From Bacillus sp. 03113 (GTDB taxonomy: Bacteria > Bacillota > Bacilli > Bacillales > Cytobacillaceae), in NCBI RefSeq assembly GCF_006546985.1, contig NZ_ML637008.1:1-64000 (forward strand): 64,000 bases of DNA, read 5' to 3'. The position numbers were made by a program, and so were the translations under genes. The notes beneath the pieces are model-generated. The model was not told where the DNA came from. It saw only the letters and a program-made list of their open reading frames with translations, and made no database searches. Every line of letters begins with the position of its first letter. Position 1 is the stretch's first letter. Positions 21,855 to 35,911 of this stretch are shown one piece after another.

Positions 21855-22893
21855 GATTGACCACCTCGTCAAGCCTTGTGACGAATTCCTGAAGTACGCT
21901 TTCTTTGCTTAATTCAGTCGCAATCATTTTATTTAAGCGGTCAACGTGTTTTTTAAACGGCCATTTTGCTTCTCTATTCTCGTAATATTTAGAAACTTGT
22001 CCATAGAATAAATGTGGAAATTGGATGTCTGCTACTAGAATAAGATATTGTTCTTTCGTTAAAGGATTCACTTCCTGATAAGCTTTCATCATTTTGATCA
22101 TAAGCTCAATATCCCATGCCGCCGCTTTTTTCATGACTTTGTTTAATATTTTTCTCATGTCGCGAACAGGGATATCAACCGTCAAAGAGTCCATATCAAA
22201 AACATATAGAGAGCCTTTGCTTCCTATAGCTAAATTTCCAGCTGCAAAATCCTGGTGGCACAATGTTTTAGTAACTTTGGTTTCATCCACCCAACGATCA
22301 AAGCTCGGGTCATTAAGTCTATTAAGAGAGGCTTGGGCTTGCTTTAAAAAGGTATCAACTAGAGTCAAAAATTGGTGATCAAACTTATTTTTATCCTTTG
22401 TCTGTGACAGCTGCTTTTTCCATGCTAACAATTTCTCAACGCGTTTTTGCATGTCTGTTTTCCATTCTGTTAAAAGAAAGGATGGGAATTTTCCAGTTGG
22501 AGATTCAATCCCTTTTGAGGCTTTATGAAAGGCGGCCATCCCCTTTAAAATTAATAGCAGATCATTTTCAAATTTATATTCCGGTGATTTTCCATAGACT
22601 GCTTCGAAAAGGACAAAGTATTCTTCATCGAGCTTGACAAAGCCATCTCCTGAATGTGTTTTAATAACAGCTGGTGTTTGAATTCCATTGTTTCTTAAAT
22701 AATCAATTGCGTGAACCATGAAGGTGATATGATCCTTATTAAACGGAACCTTTTTCAAAATGACTTCCCCTATGTTTGTTTCAATGGACCATACAGCTTT
22801 TTTTCCTTTATAGGATAATAAATAAATTTGGCGTACCTCTAAAGGATAATGAGAAATAACACGTGTAACAACTTCTTCAAATATGGCGTCCAA
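21847..22893 (-). CDS. CotS-family spore coat kinase-like protein
   Basis: 348 residues, a paralogue of the next gene. It has the nucleotide-site strand KAVWSIETNIGEVILKKVPF (about 30-49), the catalytic CHQDFAAGNLA (about 217) and LYVFDMDSLTVDIPVRDM (about 233). TTG start at 22893 with a strong AAGGAGGTG six bases upstream. Middle gene of the cotSA-cotS-cotS-like operon. Confidence 0.8.
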   Translation of the reverse strand: MDAIFEEVVTRVISHYPLEVRQIYLLSYKGKKAVWSIETNIGEVILKKVPFNKDHITFMVHAIDYLRNNGIQTPAVIKTHSGDGFVKLDEEYFVLFEAVYGKSPEYKFENDLLLILKGMAAFHKASKGIESPTGKFPSFLLTEWKTDMQKRVEKLLAWKKQLSQTKDKNKFDHQFLTLVDTFLKQAQASLNRLNDPSFDRWVDETKVTKTLCHQDFAAGNLAIGSKGSLYVFDMDSLTVDIPVRDMRKILNKVMKKAAAWDIELMIKMMKAYQEVNPLTKEQYLILVADIQFPHLFYGQVSKYYENREAKWPFKKHVDRLNKMIATELSKESVLQEFVTRLDEVVNHE

Positions 22894-22979
22894 AAAGACA
22901 CCTCCTTACGATAGCTAAAATTTTTCGGGATAAATGAATGGTCTTATACATACAAGCTAAGTGCTGATTAAATAGTTCA

Positions 22980-24137
22980 TCATTGAGATTTTGATGCTAA
23001 ATAGAGATTTTCTAGCCTCTGCGATACATGCTCAAATCCAAAATGATCTTCAACATCGGCTCTCCCTGCTTTTGCTAAAGTGACAGCTGCTTTTTCATCA
23101 GACAAAAGAAATGATAGTGCTTCGCTAAACGCTTCAGGATTTGTATAATCATCGATGATCATGCCGTTTTTTAGATGTTTAATAATTTCTGCATTTCCAC
23201 CACGGTTGGTTGTAATAATCGGCAACCCGGTTCCCATCGCTTCATAATGTACTCTAGCTAAAGGTTCTTGCCATTGGGAGCTGCATACAAATATATCGCC
23301 AACCAAAAAATAGGAAGGGATTTCATAAGGGGGAACAAAACCAGTGAAGATTACTTTATCCTGTCCGATCTCTTCGGCAAGCTGTCGCAAACTTTGTCCG
23401 TAATCATCAATACGGTCATCGCTAAACCATTTACTACCGACAATAACTAGTGAGGTATCAGGATGTTTCTCGATCACTTGCTGCATCGCCTTCAAAAGAA
23501 CATCAGGCCCCTTTACAGGACTTAATCGACCAACAAAAAGAATTACTTTCTGATCGCTTACACCGTATTTTTGTCTTAGTGTATTTCTCGCTACCTGTGC
23601 ATTTATATCCCATAGTGGTTTGTATTGCTGTAAACTAATGCCAGAATAAACAGTTTTGATTTTATTTTTTGCAGAAGGAAATCGGGAAATAATGGTTCGG
23701 CCAATATAATCACTAATCGTCATGATTTGATCTACGGCTTGAATAACCAAATTTCCTATTTCTAATGATATTTTGCCTTCCTTAAACATTTCATTATGAA
23801 GGCTTACAACGAACCGGCTTTCTGGCATAGAAGATTTATAGATGAGAACATTTTTAGGTCGATTAAATACATGAACGATATCGTAATAATCATTGTTTTT
23901 ATTTTTTTTTGCTAATTCTTTTCCGACATGAAATTCATAATCCTCATTTGGAACTCGTATATATTCAACATCGTTTACAATTTCATGGTTGGGAAGATCT
24001 GGGTCTGAAATGCAATAAATCGTCAATTCATGCTTTTTACTTAAGTGCTGTGTGACACCGTCAATTAAAATTTGAACGGCTCCTCCTCTAATTGGTGGAA
24101 CTGGAAGCATCTCTGTACAAATGAATGCTATTTTAAT
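22980..24137 (-). CDS. cotSA: CotSA-like spore coat glycosyltransferase (GT4), apparent ATT start
   Basis: GT-B fold glycosyltransferase of the GT4 family. It has GGAVQILIDGV at the N-terminus, the acceptor/donor hinge VILFVGRLSPVKGPDVLL (about 200-217) and the E-x7-E region EPLARVHYEAMGTGLPI (about 295-311). It matches B. subtilis CotSA throughout, including VFVCSSQWQEPLARVHYEA-like wording. The first ATG (24110) would remove the strand that CotSA has as MKIALIATE. The frame continues upstream as (I)KIAFICTE to an ATT at 24137, six bases after AAGGAGGGG, so ATT is the likely start. A CATATTTTA box near 24201-24209 (minus strand) may be a sporulation -10. Confidence 0.8.
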   Translation of the reverse strand: MKIAFICTEMLPVPPIRGGAVQILIDGVTQHLSKKHELTIYCISDPDLPNHEIVNDVEYIRVPNEDYEFHVGKELAKKNKNNDYYDIVHVFNRPKNVLIYKSSMPESRFVVSLHNEMFKEGKISLEIGNLVIQAVDQIMTISDYIGRTIISRFPSAKNKIKTVYSGISLQQYKPLWDINAQVARNTLRQKYGVSDQKVILFVGRLSPVKGPDVLLKAMQQVIEKHPDTSLVIVGSKWFSDDRIDDYGQSLRQLAEEIGQDKVIFTGFVPPYEIPSYFLVGDIFVCSSQWQEPLARVHYEAMGTGLPIITTNRGGNAEIIKHLKNGMIIDDYTNPEAFSEALSFLLSDEKAAVTLAKAGRADVEDHFGFEHVSQRLENLYLASKSQ

Positions 24138-24166
24138 AAGATACCCCTCCTTCTATCCAAGTGTAA

Positions 24167-24194
24167 GTAAGGAAAAAATGTTATTTTTCCTTAC
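24167..24194. other. perfect inverted repeat in the cotSA leader
   Basis: GTAAGGAAAAA (24167-24177) and TTTTTCCTTAC (24184-24194), loop six bases. It lies between the presumed promoter and the ribosome-binding site of the CotSA-like gene. It could be a weak terminator or an mRNA-stabilising hairpin. Confidence 0.55.
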
Positions 24195-24287
24195 CTATAT
24201 TAAAATATGAATCTTTTTTCGTTATTGAACCGTCGAATGAACTAAGTGATGTATCTATTTATATTTAAAAAAAATGAAACTAATTAC

Positions 24288-24322
24288 AAAAAAAAGATGC
24301 CCATAAGCTTCTGGGCATCCCA
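24288..24322 (-). terminator. terminator of the LysE-family gene
   Basis: On the minus strand GATGCCCA and TGGGCATC form the stem, loop GAAGCTTA, followed by TTTTTTT. It is placed just after the 24342 stop. Confidence 0.88.
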
Positions 24323-24341
24323 TTTTTTTGCTTTTCTTAAA

Positions 24342-24974
24342 TTAGTGTTGTGCTTTTTCGAGTGCAAGCTTAATTCCAAATCCAACGAGTACAATTCCAG
24401 TTATACCTTGAATAATTCTTTGTGTAGAAGGTTTCTTCATAAAAACACTAATTTGATTAATCAAAAATACATATAGTAAGAACCAAATAGCCGTTAAGAT
24501 TGCATAAGTGATCCCCATCAGGAGAAAAGGGATAAGGGTATTGTTACTAGAATCAACAAATTGAGGTAAAAAAGTAAGAAAGAAAACAGCCACCTTTGGA
24601 TTAAGGATGTTTGTTAGAAAACCTTGTCTAAAGCATGAAATATTTTCTTCCTTCTGTTCGTTCTTATTTTCAATAGCTGAGGTGTTCTCCACTTTTTTTA
24701 TAGACAATAAGGCTTTTATACCTAAATAGATCAAATAGATAGCTCCTACATATTTGAAAATGGAGAATAGCAGAGCAGATTTCACAATAATCGCTGATAG
24801 CCCGACTACAGCTGCAAAAGTATGGATGAATAAAGCACAACAAGTGCCTAAGATCGTTTTTATTCCGCCTGCTTTTCCAAACGATAACGTATTTTTAGTT
24901 GCAATGGCTGTATCAGGGCCAGGGAGAATAATAAGTAGGATAGACATGAAGATAAATAGGGTAAAGTGTTCCAT
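24342..24974 (-). CDS. LysE/RhtB family amino acid exporter
   Basis: 210 residues with about six hydrophobic segments. The family hallmark is ILPGPDTAIATKNTLSFGKAGG (about 16-36), and GFLTNILNPKVAVFFLTFLPQF (about 117-138) is also characteristic. Located in the membrane, predicted to export an amino acid or derivative; the substrate cannot be read. ATG 24974 has AAAGGTGG upstream. Monocistronic with its own terminator. Confidence 0.88.
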   Translation of the reverse strand: MEHFTLFIFMSILLIILPGPDTAIATKNTLSFGKAGGIKTILGTCCALFIHTFAAVVGLSAIIVKSALLFSIFKYVGAIYLIYLGIKALLSIKKVENTSAIENKNEQKEENISCFRQGFLTNILNPKVAVFFLTFLPQFVDSSNNTLIPFLLMGITYAILTAIWFLLYVFLINQISVFMKKPSTQRIIQGITGIVLVGFGIKLALEKAQH

Positions 24975-25188
24975 GATGTTTACCACCTTTATTGTTTTTC
25001 GTTTCGTCTAATTTACCATAGTTTCATCTTGTATTTTCATTTTATTTGAAAAATTTTTAGAATTTATCTATTGCTGAATTAAATATTTTGTTTCCTTACC
25101 CATTCATTAAAACTCCTGTTGATTTCCTTTTTTTCTTTAAATGACTAATGCTATAATGATTTAATGGAATTCTTAAAATGGAGGAAGT

Positions 25189-25875
25189 ATGATGTACGAT
25201 GTTCGCGAGTGGCGCCATGTGTTTAAGCTCGATCCAAATAAAACGATTACAGATGAAGATCTAGAGAAAATATGTGAATCAGGAACGGATGCAGTCATTG
25301 TAGGCGGTACGGATGGAGTAACATTAGAAAACGTGCTGCATTTAATGGCGCGAGTGCGAAAATATGTTGTGCCTTGTGTGTTAGAGGTGTCAACAATTGA
25401 TTCTGTTACACCTGGATTTGATTTATATTTTATTCCGACCGTATTAAACAGCCAAGAGACAAAATGGGTAACAGGCTTGCATCATGAAGCAGTTAAGGAA
25501 TACGGAGGAATCATGGATTGGAATGAAATTCTCATCCAGGGATATTGCATCATGAATCCGGAATGCAAAGCAGCGCAGCTGACAAAAGCCAATACAAGCT
25601 TAGAGATAGAAGATGTTGCGGCTTATGCAATGATGGCAGAGAAAATGTTTCATCTCCCAATCTTTTATTTAGAGTATAGTGGAACGTATGGAGAACCTGA
25701 GGTCGCTGCAAAGGTCAAGGAATCATTAGAAAGCACGACGTTTTTTTATGGTGGGGGAATTTCAACACTCGAGCAGGCGAAGGAAATGGCGGCTTATGCA
25801 GATGTAATTGTCGTTGGAAATTTAATCTATGAAGATATAGATACAGCATTGAAAACGTTAAAGGCTATACATTAA
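25189..25875 (+). CDS. pcrB: heptaprenylglyceryl phosphate synthase
   Basis: 228 residues, TIM-barrel prenyltransferase of the GGGPS/PcrB family. It joins heptaprenyl diphosphate to sn-glycerol-1-phosphate in Bacillus. Motifs: [11 protein letters not shown] (about 36-46), FIPTVLNS (about 85), and the phosphate-binding FYGGGIST (about 185-192) and VVGNLIYED near the end. GGAGGAAGT precedes ATG 25189. Upstream of pcrA as in B. subtilis. Confidence 0.94.
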   Translation: MMYDVREWRHVFKLDPNKTITDEDLEKICESGTDAVIVGGTDGVTLENVLHLMARVRKYVVPCVLEVSTIDSVTPGFDLYFIPTVLNSQETKWVTGLHHEAVKEYGGIMDWNEILIQGYCIMNPECKAAQLTKANTSLEIEDVAAYAMMAEKMFHLPIFYLEYSGTYGEPEVAAKVKESLESTTFFYGGGISTLEQAKEMAAYADVIVVGNLIYEDIDTALKTLKAIH

Positions 25876-25945
25876 TCATTGATAAGTATGGAAAAAAGAG
25901 TTATGATAAAACAGAATATATGTTCGTATGGTGGTGAAGAAACAC

Positions 25946-30215
<4,270 letters not shown>

Positions 30216-30219
30216 CGCC

Positions 30220-31368
30220 GTGAAGAAAATTTCAATGGCTGCTCTTATTTTGATGCTTTTATTGACAGGTTGTGCACCTAACTTCCAGAAGCAAGAGGAA
30301 GTAGTTCAAGAAAAGCAGGATACAAATGAGAAAGCTATTATTCCAAAGTATAAAATTTCGGATGAATACTATAGCAGCATTTTACCCTTTAAACCTTCAG
30401 AGGCAAGGGGGCTAGTTGTTGGTAATTTAAATACAAGATATGATATTAATGAATTTGAAACAGGATTAATGAGGATTGCCCAGCGCAATTTTGATCCTAA
30501 TCAATATTTTTTTCAAGAAGGGCAATATTTAAAGAAAAATATTGTTCAATTATGGTTAAATCGTAAGTTTACAGATGAACAGCTGAAAGCAAATGGGCTG
30601 GATCAGAAACAAAACATTGGACTGAATCCTTTGAAAGAAGGAAATGAACAAGCTGACTTTCAAAAGAATCCTATTTATTTAGCCCATATTTTAGAGCATG
30701 ACTATCTTGAAAAAGGGTCGGATGGAACGGTTCATCTTGGTGGAGTTGTGATTGGACTGGCCCTCAATTCTGTTTATTATTATCAAACAGAGCAATATGG
30801 AGCAACCTATGAAGCAGATGTAAAAGGTAAGGTTGAACAAGAAGGTAAAAATATCGCAGCGGAGGTTTTAAAAAGGCTAAGAGAAATGGATGATTTGAAA
30901 AACGTTCCAATTACGATTGCGTTGTTTGAACAAAAGGAAAAGTCATCCGTTGTACCTGGCAATTTTATAGCCTATGCGAATGCATCTAAGGGAAGTTCAA
31001 GCCTAGGTAATTGGGAAACGATTGATGAGCAATATGTATTGTTTCCTAACGGCGGAAATAAAGAAGATAGCGATCGCTTTAATAAGTTTAAACAGGATGT
31101 AGAAAAATATTTTCCGAATTTCAATGGAGTTATTGGTAAAGCTTTTTATGCTGATAAGAATATGCAGCAGCTCGATATTGAAATACCGATTCAATTTTAT
31201 GGAAAAGCGGAAGCCATTAGCTTTACACAATTCGTTACAGGAAAGGTAATGGAGATTTTTCCAAAATACATTACGGTGCAGGTCAGTATTTCATCTGTTA
31301 ACGGACCAGAGTCCTTAATTGTTCGTAAAGCTGAGCAGGACGAGCCATTCGTTCATATTTACCAATAA
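30220..31368 (+). CDS. camS: CamS-family lipoprotein (YerH)
   Basis: 382 residues. The signal MKKISMAALILMLLLTGC ends in a lipobox with Cys at about 18. The mature part matches CamS sex-pheromone-precursor proteins: YYSSILPFKPSEARGLVVG near the start and PIQFYGKAEAISFTQFV near the end. In enterococci and staphylococci the signal peptide yields a pheromone; whether that holds here is unknown. GTG start four bases after ligA, with GAGGTG in the ligA end. Confidence 0.9.
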   Translation: MKKISMAALILMLLLTGCAPNFQKQEEVVQEKQDTNEKAIIPKYKISDEYYSSILPFKPSEARGLVVGNLNTRYDINEFETGLMRIAQRNFDPNQYFFQEGQYLKKNIVQLWLNRKFTDEQLKANGLDQKQNIGLNPLKEGNEQADFQKNPIYLAHILEHDYLEKGSDGTVHLGGVVIGLALNSVYYYQTEQYGATYEADVKGKVEQEGKNIAAEVLKRLREMDDLKNVPITIALFEQKEKSSVVPGNFIAYANASKGSSSLGNWETIDEQYVLFPNGGNKEDSDRFNKFKQDVEKYFPNFNGVIGKAFYADKNMQQLDIEIPIQFYGKAEAISFTQFVTGKVMEIFPKYITVQVSISSVNGPESLIVRKAEQDEPFVHIYQ

Positions 31369-31393
31369 AAAATACACTTAATTTGAATGAATT

Positions 31394-31420
31394 CCTCCCT
31401 TTATATGGGGAGGTTTTTTT
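31394..31420 (+). terminator. terminator after camS
   Basis: CCTCCC (31394-31399) and GGGAGG pair around a short AT loop, followed by TTTTTTT. Confidence 0.88.
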
Positions 31421-31523
31421 GTAGCCTCAGACAGATAAGCGCACATGCGCTTTTGTTATGTTAAATGAATATGTTATAAATAAAAAGAGAGAATATGGAT
31501 AATGAATTTAAGGAGGTTCCTGA

Positions 31524-31976
31524 ATGGAAAGATCGAATGTAGATGATTATCTTCAGCAAGGAATACACGGAGTGAAGGAAACGAATCCTGATGAACGCCG
31601 GAAATTTCTTGGTACACTAAGAGAAAGGATAGTCGTTGCTCTTTATCAGAACCAACTAAGAGAGGCTGGGATTTATCCAGAGGTCGAGAATGCAGTGAAG
31701 GAAAACTCTAAAGCTCATTTATATTTAAATGGCCATATGGATTATTCTTATCTATCCAAATATATCAAAATAGCCAATCAACACAATGTAAAATACACCA
31801 TGGTGACGAATAAAGAACATAACTCAGATATTGGGCTAGTGCTAGCGTTTGATTATGCGATTGATAAAGAAGAAATATTTGTGACAAAGAACGAATCACA
31901 AGCTTCTGTCCATAAAGAATCTCCTAATAAAAAAGGATTGCTATCATATATGAGCAAGCTGTTTAAATCAAACTAG
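31524..31976 (+). CDS. yueI: YueI family protein (DUF1694)
   Basis: 150 residues. The conserved N-terminal pattern DDYLQQGIHGVKETNPDERRKFLGTLRER is represented over about 7-35, and HLYLNGHMDYSYLSKYIKIA lies mid-protein. The family is widespread in Bacilli, with no established function. AAGGAGG precedes ATG 31524. It stands alone, convergent with the cupin gene. Confidence 0.85.
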   Translation: MERSNVDDYLQQGIHGVKETNPDERRKFLGTLRERIVVALYQNQLREAGIYPEVENAVKENSKAHLYLNGHMDYSYLSKYIKIANQHNVKYTMVTNKEHNSDIGLVLAFDYAIDKEEIFVTKNESQASVHKESPNKKGLLSYMSKLFKSN

Positions 31977-31995
31977 GTGAAGTAATCCTCTTCAC

Positions 31996-32361
31996 CTAAT
32001 TTCCTGATATTAGACTTTGTTTAAACATTGCTGGGTCTAAATTAGGCCCTTCAATAATAACTGCAGTCATCCCAGTTAATGATCCTGATTCATGAAATTC
32101 CCCTTCTTCCCAAAAGATGGCTGTACCTTTTTGAACAGTTTTTCGTTCTCCTTCTGCTACTCTTACCCACCCATTTCCGTTTACAACTATAAATAATTGA
32201 TGACATGGTGCCTGATGCATACCTAAAATGCTGTCTTTGTCCAAATACATGCAACCGATCGTCGTCACTTGCTCTCGGGCAATCGGTAAATAGGATGAGT
32301 TCTTGCTATTGAATTTAGATATGTTTTTCCTATTGCTTTCATCCAAAAGAAAAATTTTCAT
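31996..32361 (-). CDS. cupin-domain protein
   Basis: 121 residues. The cupin core is visible: GMHQAPCHQLFIVVNGNGWVRVAEG (about 48-72) and GTAIFWEEGEFHESGS (about 80-95), giving a possible metal site of His and Glu residues. Function unknown; such proteins are often small-molecule isomerases or sensors. ATG 32361 is used with AGGAG upstream; TTG at 32370 is possible. Confidence 0.75.
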   Translation of the reverse strand: MKIFLLDESNRKNISKFNSKNSSYLPIAREQVTTIGCMYLDKDSILGMHQAPCHQLFIVVNGNGWVRVAEGERKTVQKGTAIFWEEGEFHESGSLTGMTAVIIEGPNLDPAMFKQSLISGN

Positions 32362-32498
32362 TTTGATCAACTCCTAATTTTTATCATAGTTTAATTTATT
32401 GTGAGCAGTCAAAAATTGATGATGAAAAAATATTCGTTTGTATATAGAATACATGATAAAATAGGCATGGATTAAGCATTCATTGATGTAATCGAATG

Positions 32499-32528
32499 TT
32501 GCTTTAGTGTGGAAAAGTTTGATATGAT
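32499..32528 (+). promoter_or_regulatory. promoter of gatCAB
   Basis: TTGCTT (32499-32504) and TATGAT (32523-32528) separated by 18 bases, about 45 bases ahead of gatC. Confidence 0.55.
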
Positions 32529-32572
32529 CAATATTAGTGTGAAAACGTTCGATTAATACGGAGGTGACAGGT

Positions 32573-32863
32573 ATGTCAAGAATATCAATAGATGAAGTGA
32601 AACACGTTGCCCATCTGGCAAGATTAGCTATTACTGAGGAAGAAGCAGAGAAATTTCAAAAGCAATTAGATGCGATTATTTCTTTTGCTGAAGAACTTAA
32701 TGAGCTAAACACAGATGATGTTGAGCCAATCTCTCATGTGTTAGATATGAAAAATGTGATGCGTGAGGATATCGTACAAAAAGGGCTTCCAGTAGAAGAA
32801 GTATTGAAAAATGCACCAGACCATGAGAACGGTCAAGTGAAGGTGCCTGCAACATTTGAGTAA
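32573..32863 (+). CDS. gatC: Asp-tRNA(Asn)/Glu-tRNA(Gln) amidotransferase subunit C
   Basis: 96 residues, starting [20 protein letters not shown], the GatC signature. It wraps around and stabilises GatA-GatB. GGAGGTGA lies seven bases before ATG 32573; the in-frame GTG at 32564 is inside that site. First gene of gatCAB. Confidence 0.95.
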   Translation: MSRISIDEVKHVAHLARLAITEEEAEKFQKQLDAIISFAEELNELNTDDVEPISHVLDMKNVMREDIVQKGLPVEEVLKNAPDHENGQVKVPATFE

Positions 32864-32878
32864 GGGGGGAAATAAAGG

Positions 32879-34336
32879 ATGAGTTTATTTGATTATAAAG
32901 TAGCTGAGCTTCACGAACTGCTACATAAGAAAGAAATATCTGTTACTGACCTTGTACTTGAGTCATACAAGCGTATTGATGAAGTGGAAGATAAGGTGCA
33001 GGCTTTCTTAACGTTAGATAAAGAAAGAGCCATTGAAACGGCGAAAAAATTAGATGAAAAACTTGGCACCGACGAATCAAAGGGCCTTCTATTTGGAATG
33101 CCAATTGGGGTTAAGGATAATATTGTTACAAAAGAGCTGCGTACTACATGTGCAAGTAAAATATTAGACAATTTTGACCCAATTTATGATGCAACGATTG
33201 TAAATAAATTACATAGTGCAGAAACGGTTATTATAGGAAAATTAAATATGGATGAATTTGCAATGGGTTCATCCACAGAAAATTCAAGCTATCAAAAAAC
33301 GAAAAATCCTTGGAATCTTGATACGGTTCCTGGCGGTTCTTCAGGTGGTTCAGCGGCATCTGTTGCATCAGGTGAAGTATTGTTTTCATTAGGATCTGAT
33401 ACAGGTGGATCAATCCGTCAGCCAGCTTCTTTTTGTGGAGTTGTTGGATTAAAGCCAACCTATGGACGTGTATCTCGATTCGGGCTAGTAGCCTTTGCCT
33501 CTTCATTGGATCAAATTGGTCCTATTACAAGAACTGTTGAAGACAATGCATTTTTGTTTCAAGCAATTGCTGGTGTAGACCCGATGGATTCAACATCTGC
33601 TCCAATAGAGGTTCCAAACTTTTCAGAGGCACTTACAGGTGATGTGAAGGGCTTAAAAATAGCTGTACCTAAGGAATATCTAGGAGAAGGTGTAGGAGAA
33701 GCAGCTCGCCAATCTGTATTAGATGCGTTAAAGGTACTAGAAAAGCTTGGAGCAACTTGGGAAGAAGTCTCCCTACCACACTCTAAGTATGCATTAGCGA
33801 CATATTACTTACTATCGTCATCAGAAGCATCTGCTAATCTTTCCCGCTTTGATGGCATTCGTTATGGATATCGCACACAAGATGCCGAAAACTTAATTGA
33901 TTTATATAAAAAGACTCGTGCAGAGGGCTTTGGCGATGAAGTGAAGCGCAGAATTATGCTTGGAACCTTTGCCCTTAGCTCAGGTTATTACGATGCTTAT
34001 TATAAAAAAGCTCAAAAGGTTCGTGCATTAATTAAAAAAGATTTTGAAGATGTATTTGCAAAATACGATGTGATCGTAGGACCAACGACACCAACCCCAG
34101 CTTTTAAAATTGGTGAAAAAGTAGATGATCCATTAACGATGTATGCGAATGATATTTTAACGATTCCAGTAAACCTTGCGGGTGTGCCAGGAATTTCGGT
34201 ACCGTGTGGATTTGCTAATGGATTACCGTTAGGATTGCAAATCATTGGGAAGCATTTCGATGAGAAAACAGTTTATCAGGTTGCGCATGCATTTGAACAA
34301 GCAACAGATTATCATAAGCAGAAACCGGTATTGTAA
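32879..34336 (+). CDS. gatA: Asp-tRNA(Asn)/Glu-tRNA(Gln) amidotransferase subunit A
   Basis: Amidase-signature enzyme of 485 residues that releases ammonia from glutamine. The Ser-cisSer-Lys triad is seen in GVKDNIV (Lys about 79), [14 protein letters not shown] (about 150-163) and [12 protein letters not shown] (about 172-183). AAGGGGGG precedes the ATG. Together with GatB it converts Glu-tRNA(Gln) to Gln-tRNA(Gln), so this organism probably uses the indirect route, as other Bacilli do. Confidence 0.97.
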   Translation: MSLFDYKVAELHELLHKKEISVTDLVLESYKRIDEVEDKVQAFLTLDKERAIETAKKLDEKLGTDESKGLLFGMPIGVKDNIVTKELRTTCASKILDNFDPIYDATIVNKLHSAETVIIGKLNMDEFAMGSSTENSSYQKTKNPWNLDTVPGGSSGGSAASVASGEVLFSLGSDTGGSIRQPASFCGVVGLKPTYGRVSRFGLVAFASSLDQIGPITRTVEDNAFLFQAIAGVDPMDSTSAPIEVPNFSEALTGDVKGLKIAVPKEYLGEGVGEAARQSVLDALKVLEKLGATWEEVSLPHSKYALATYYLLSSSEASANLSRFDGIRYGYRTQDAENLIDLYKKTRAEGFGDEVKRRIMLGTFALSSGYYDAYYKKAQKVRALIKKDFEDVFAKYDVIVGPTTPTPAFKIGEKVDDPLTMYANDILTIPVNLAGVPGISVPCGFANGLPLGLQIIGKHFDEKTVYQVAHAFEQATDYHKQKPVL

Positions 34337-34348
34337 GGGGGGAAAAGC

Positions 34349-35776
34349 ATGAAATTTGAAACTATCATAGGACTAGAAGTACACGTTGAGCTGAAAACGG
34401 AGTCAAAAATCTTTTCAGCCAGCCCAAATAAATTTGGAGCTGAACCAAATACAAACACAAGTGTCATAGACCTTGGTTATCCTGGAGTATTGCCAGTTAT
34501 CAACAAAAAAGCTGTAGATTTCGGAATGAAAGCTGCTATGGCCTTGAACTGTCAAATCCCAACTGAAACAAAATTTGACCGTAAAAACTATTTTTATCCA
34601 GATAACCCAAAAGCATATCAGATCTCGCAATTTGATAAGCCAATCGGGGAGCATGGCTGGATTGATATTGAAGTAGACGGCTATAAAAAACGTATAGGAA
34701 TTACGCGTGTTCATTTAGAAGAAGATGCTGGGAAATTAAACCATGGGTATGGTTATTCATTAGTCGACTATAATCGTCAAGGAACTCCACTTATTGAAAT
34801 CGTATCAGAGCCGGATTTGAGAACAGCGAACGAAGCCTATGCGTATCTTGAAAAATTAAAATCGATTATTCAATATACAGGCGTTTCTGATTGTAAAATG
34901 GAAGAGGGCTCACTTCGCTGTGATGCTAATATTTCCATTCGCCCTGTAGGTCAAAAAGAGTTTGGAACGAAAACAGAGTTAAAAAACTTGAACTCCTTTA
35001 ACTTTGTCCGCAAAGGCATTGAACATGAGGAAGAGCGTCAGAAAAAAGTCGTCTTATCAGGCGGTACTATTGAGCAGGAAACACGTCGATATGATGATGC
35101 TGCCAATAAAACAATTTTAATGCGTGTAAAAGAAGGGTCAGATGATTACCGTTACTTCCCAGAGCCTGATTTGTTGGATATCGTTATTGATGAGGAATGG
35201 AAGGAAAGAATTCATGCTGAAATTCCTGAGCTTCCAGACGAACGCAAAAAACGCTATGTAGAAGATCTTGGTCTTCCTGCTTATGATGCGAATGTCTTAA
35301 CGATTACAAAGGAAATGTCTGATTTCTTTGAGGCAACCGTAAATGCGGGGGCTGACGCCAAGCAAGCATCAAACTGGCTGATGGGAGAGGTTTCTGGTTA
35401 TTTAAATGCAGAGCAAAAAGAGCTTGAAGATGTTGCCTTAACACCTGAAGGTCTTGCTGGCATGATTAGACTAATTGAAGATGGGACAATCTCTTCAAAA
35501 ATAGCGAAAACCGTTTTCAAAGAATTGATTGAAAATGGCGGAGATGCTGAGAAGATCGTGAAAGAGAAAGGCCTTGTTCAAATTTCTGATGAAGGTGCTT
35601 TATTAAAGGTCATCACGGAAGCATTGGACGCAAACCCTCAATCAATTGAAGACTTTAAAAATGGGAAAAAGAAAGCGGTTGGCTTCCTAGTTGGTCAAAT
35701 TATGAAAGCAACAAAAGGTCAAGCGAATCCACAGCTTGTAAATCAATTATTAGCACAAGAAATGAATAAAAGATAA
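34349..35776 (+). CDS. gatB: Asp-tRNA(Asn)/Glu-tRNA(Gln) amidotransferase subunit B
   Basis: 475 residues. It binds the misacylated tRNA and does ATP-dependent transamidation. The N-terminus reads [40 protein letters not shown] (about 77-95) and [12 protein letters not shown] (about 188-199) are typical. The C-terminal about 140 residues form the GatB/YqeY tail, ending [20 protein letters not shown]. Twelve bases after gatA with AAGGGGGG. Confidence 0.97.
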   Translation: MKFETIIGLEVHVELKTESKIFSASPNKFGAEPNTNTSVIDLGYPGVLPVINKKAVDFGMKAAMALNCQIPTETKFDRKNYFYPDNPKAYQISQFDKPIGEHGWIDIEVDGYKKRIGITRVHLEEDAGKLNHGYGYSLVDYNRQGTPLIEIVSEPDLRTANEAYAYLEKLKSIIQYTGVSDCKMEEGSLRCDANISIRPVGQKEFGTKTELKNLNSFNFVRKGIEHEEERQKKVVLSGGTIEQETRRYDDAANKTILMRVKEGSDDYRYFPEPDLLDIVIDEEWKERIHAEIPELPDERKKRYVEDLGLPAYDANVLTITKEMSDFFEATVNAGADAKQASNWLMGEVSGYLNAEQKELEDVALTPEGLAGMIRLIEDGTISSKIAKTVFKELIENGGDAEKIVKEKGLVQISDEGALLKVITEALDANPQSIEDFKNGKKKAVGFLVGQIMKATKGQANPQLVNQLLAQEMNKR

Positions 35777-35782
35777 AAAATC

Positions 35783-35848
35783 GTCATAAAAGTGACAGGT
35801 ATCTTCAAGACGTATAGTCTATAAGATACCTGTCATTTATTTTATGAC
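35783..35848. terminator. bidirectional terminator between gatB and plsY
   Basis: TGACAGGTATCTT (35793-35805) pairs with AAGATACCTGTCA (35823-35835). An outer GTCATAAAA/TTTTATGAC pair (35783-35791, 35840-35848) lengthens the stem. The inner TGACAGGTA/TACCTGTCA words recur in the terminator at 46348-46415. Confidence 0.8.
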
Positions 35849-35911
35849 AATTTCCAAGTCTATTTCCCAGGAAAAGCTGTCATATTTCAACAATACTTTT
35901 TTAGAAAGAAT

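Noticed and set aside
24246-24476. 76-codon plus-strand frame over the lysE terminator
   Set aside because: It runs through a terminator and the antisense of a membrane protein; no ribosome-binding site.
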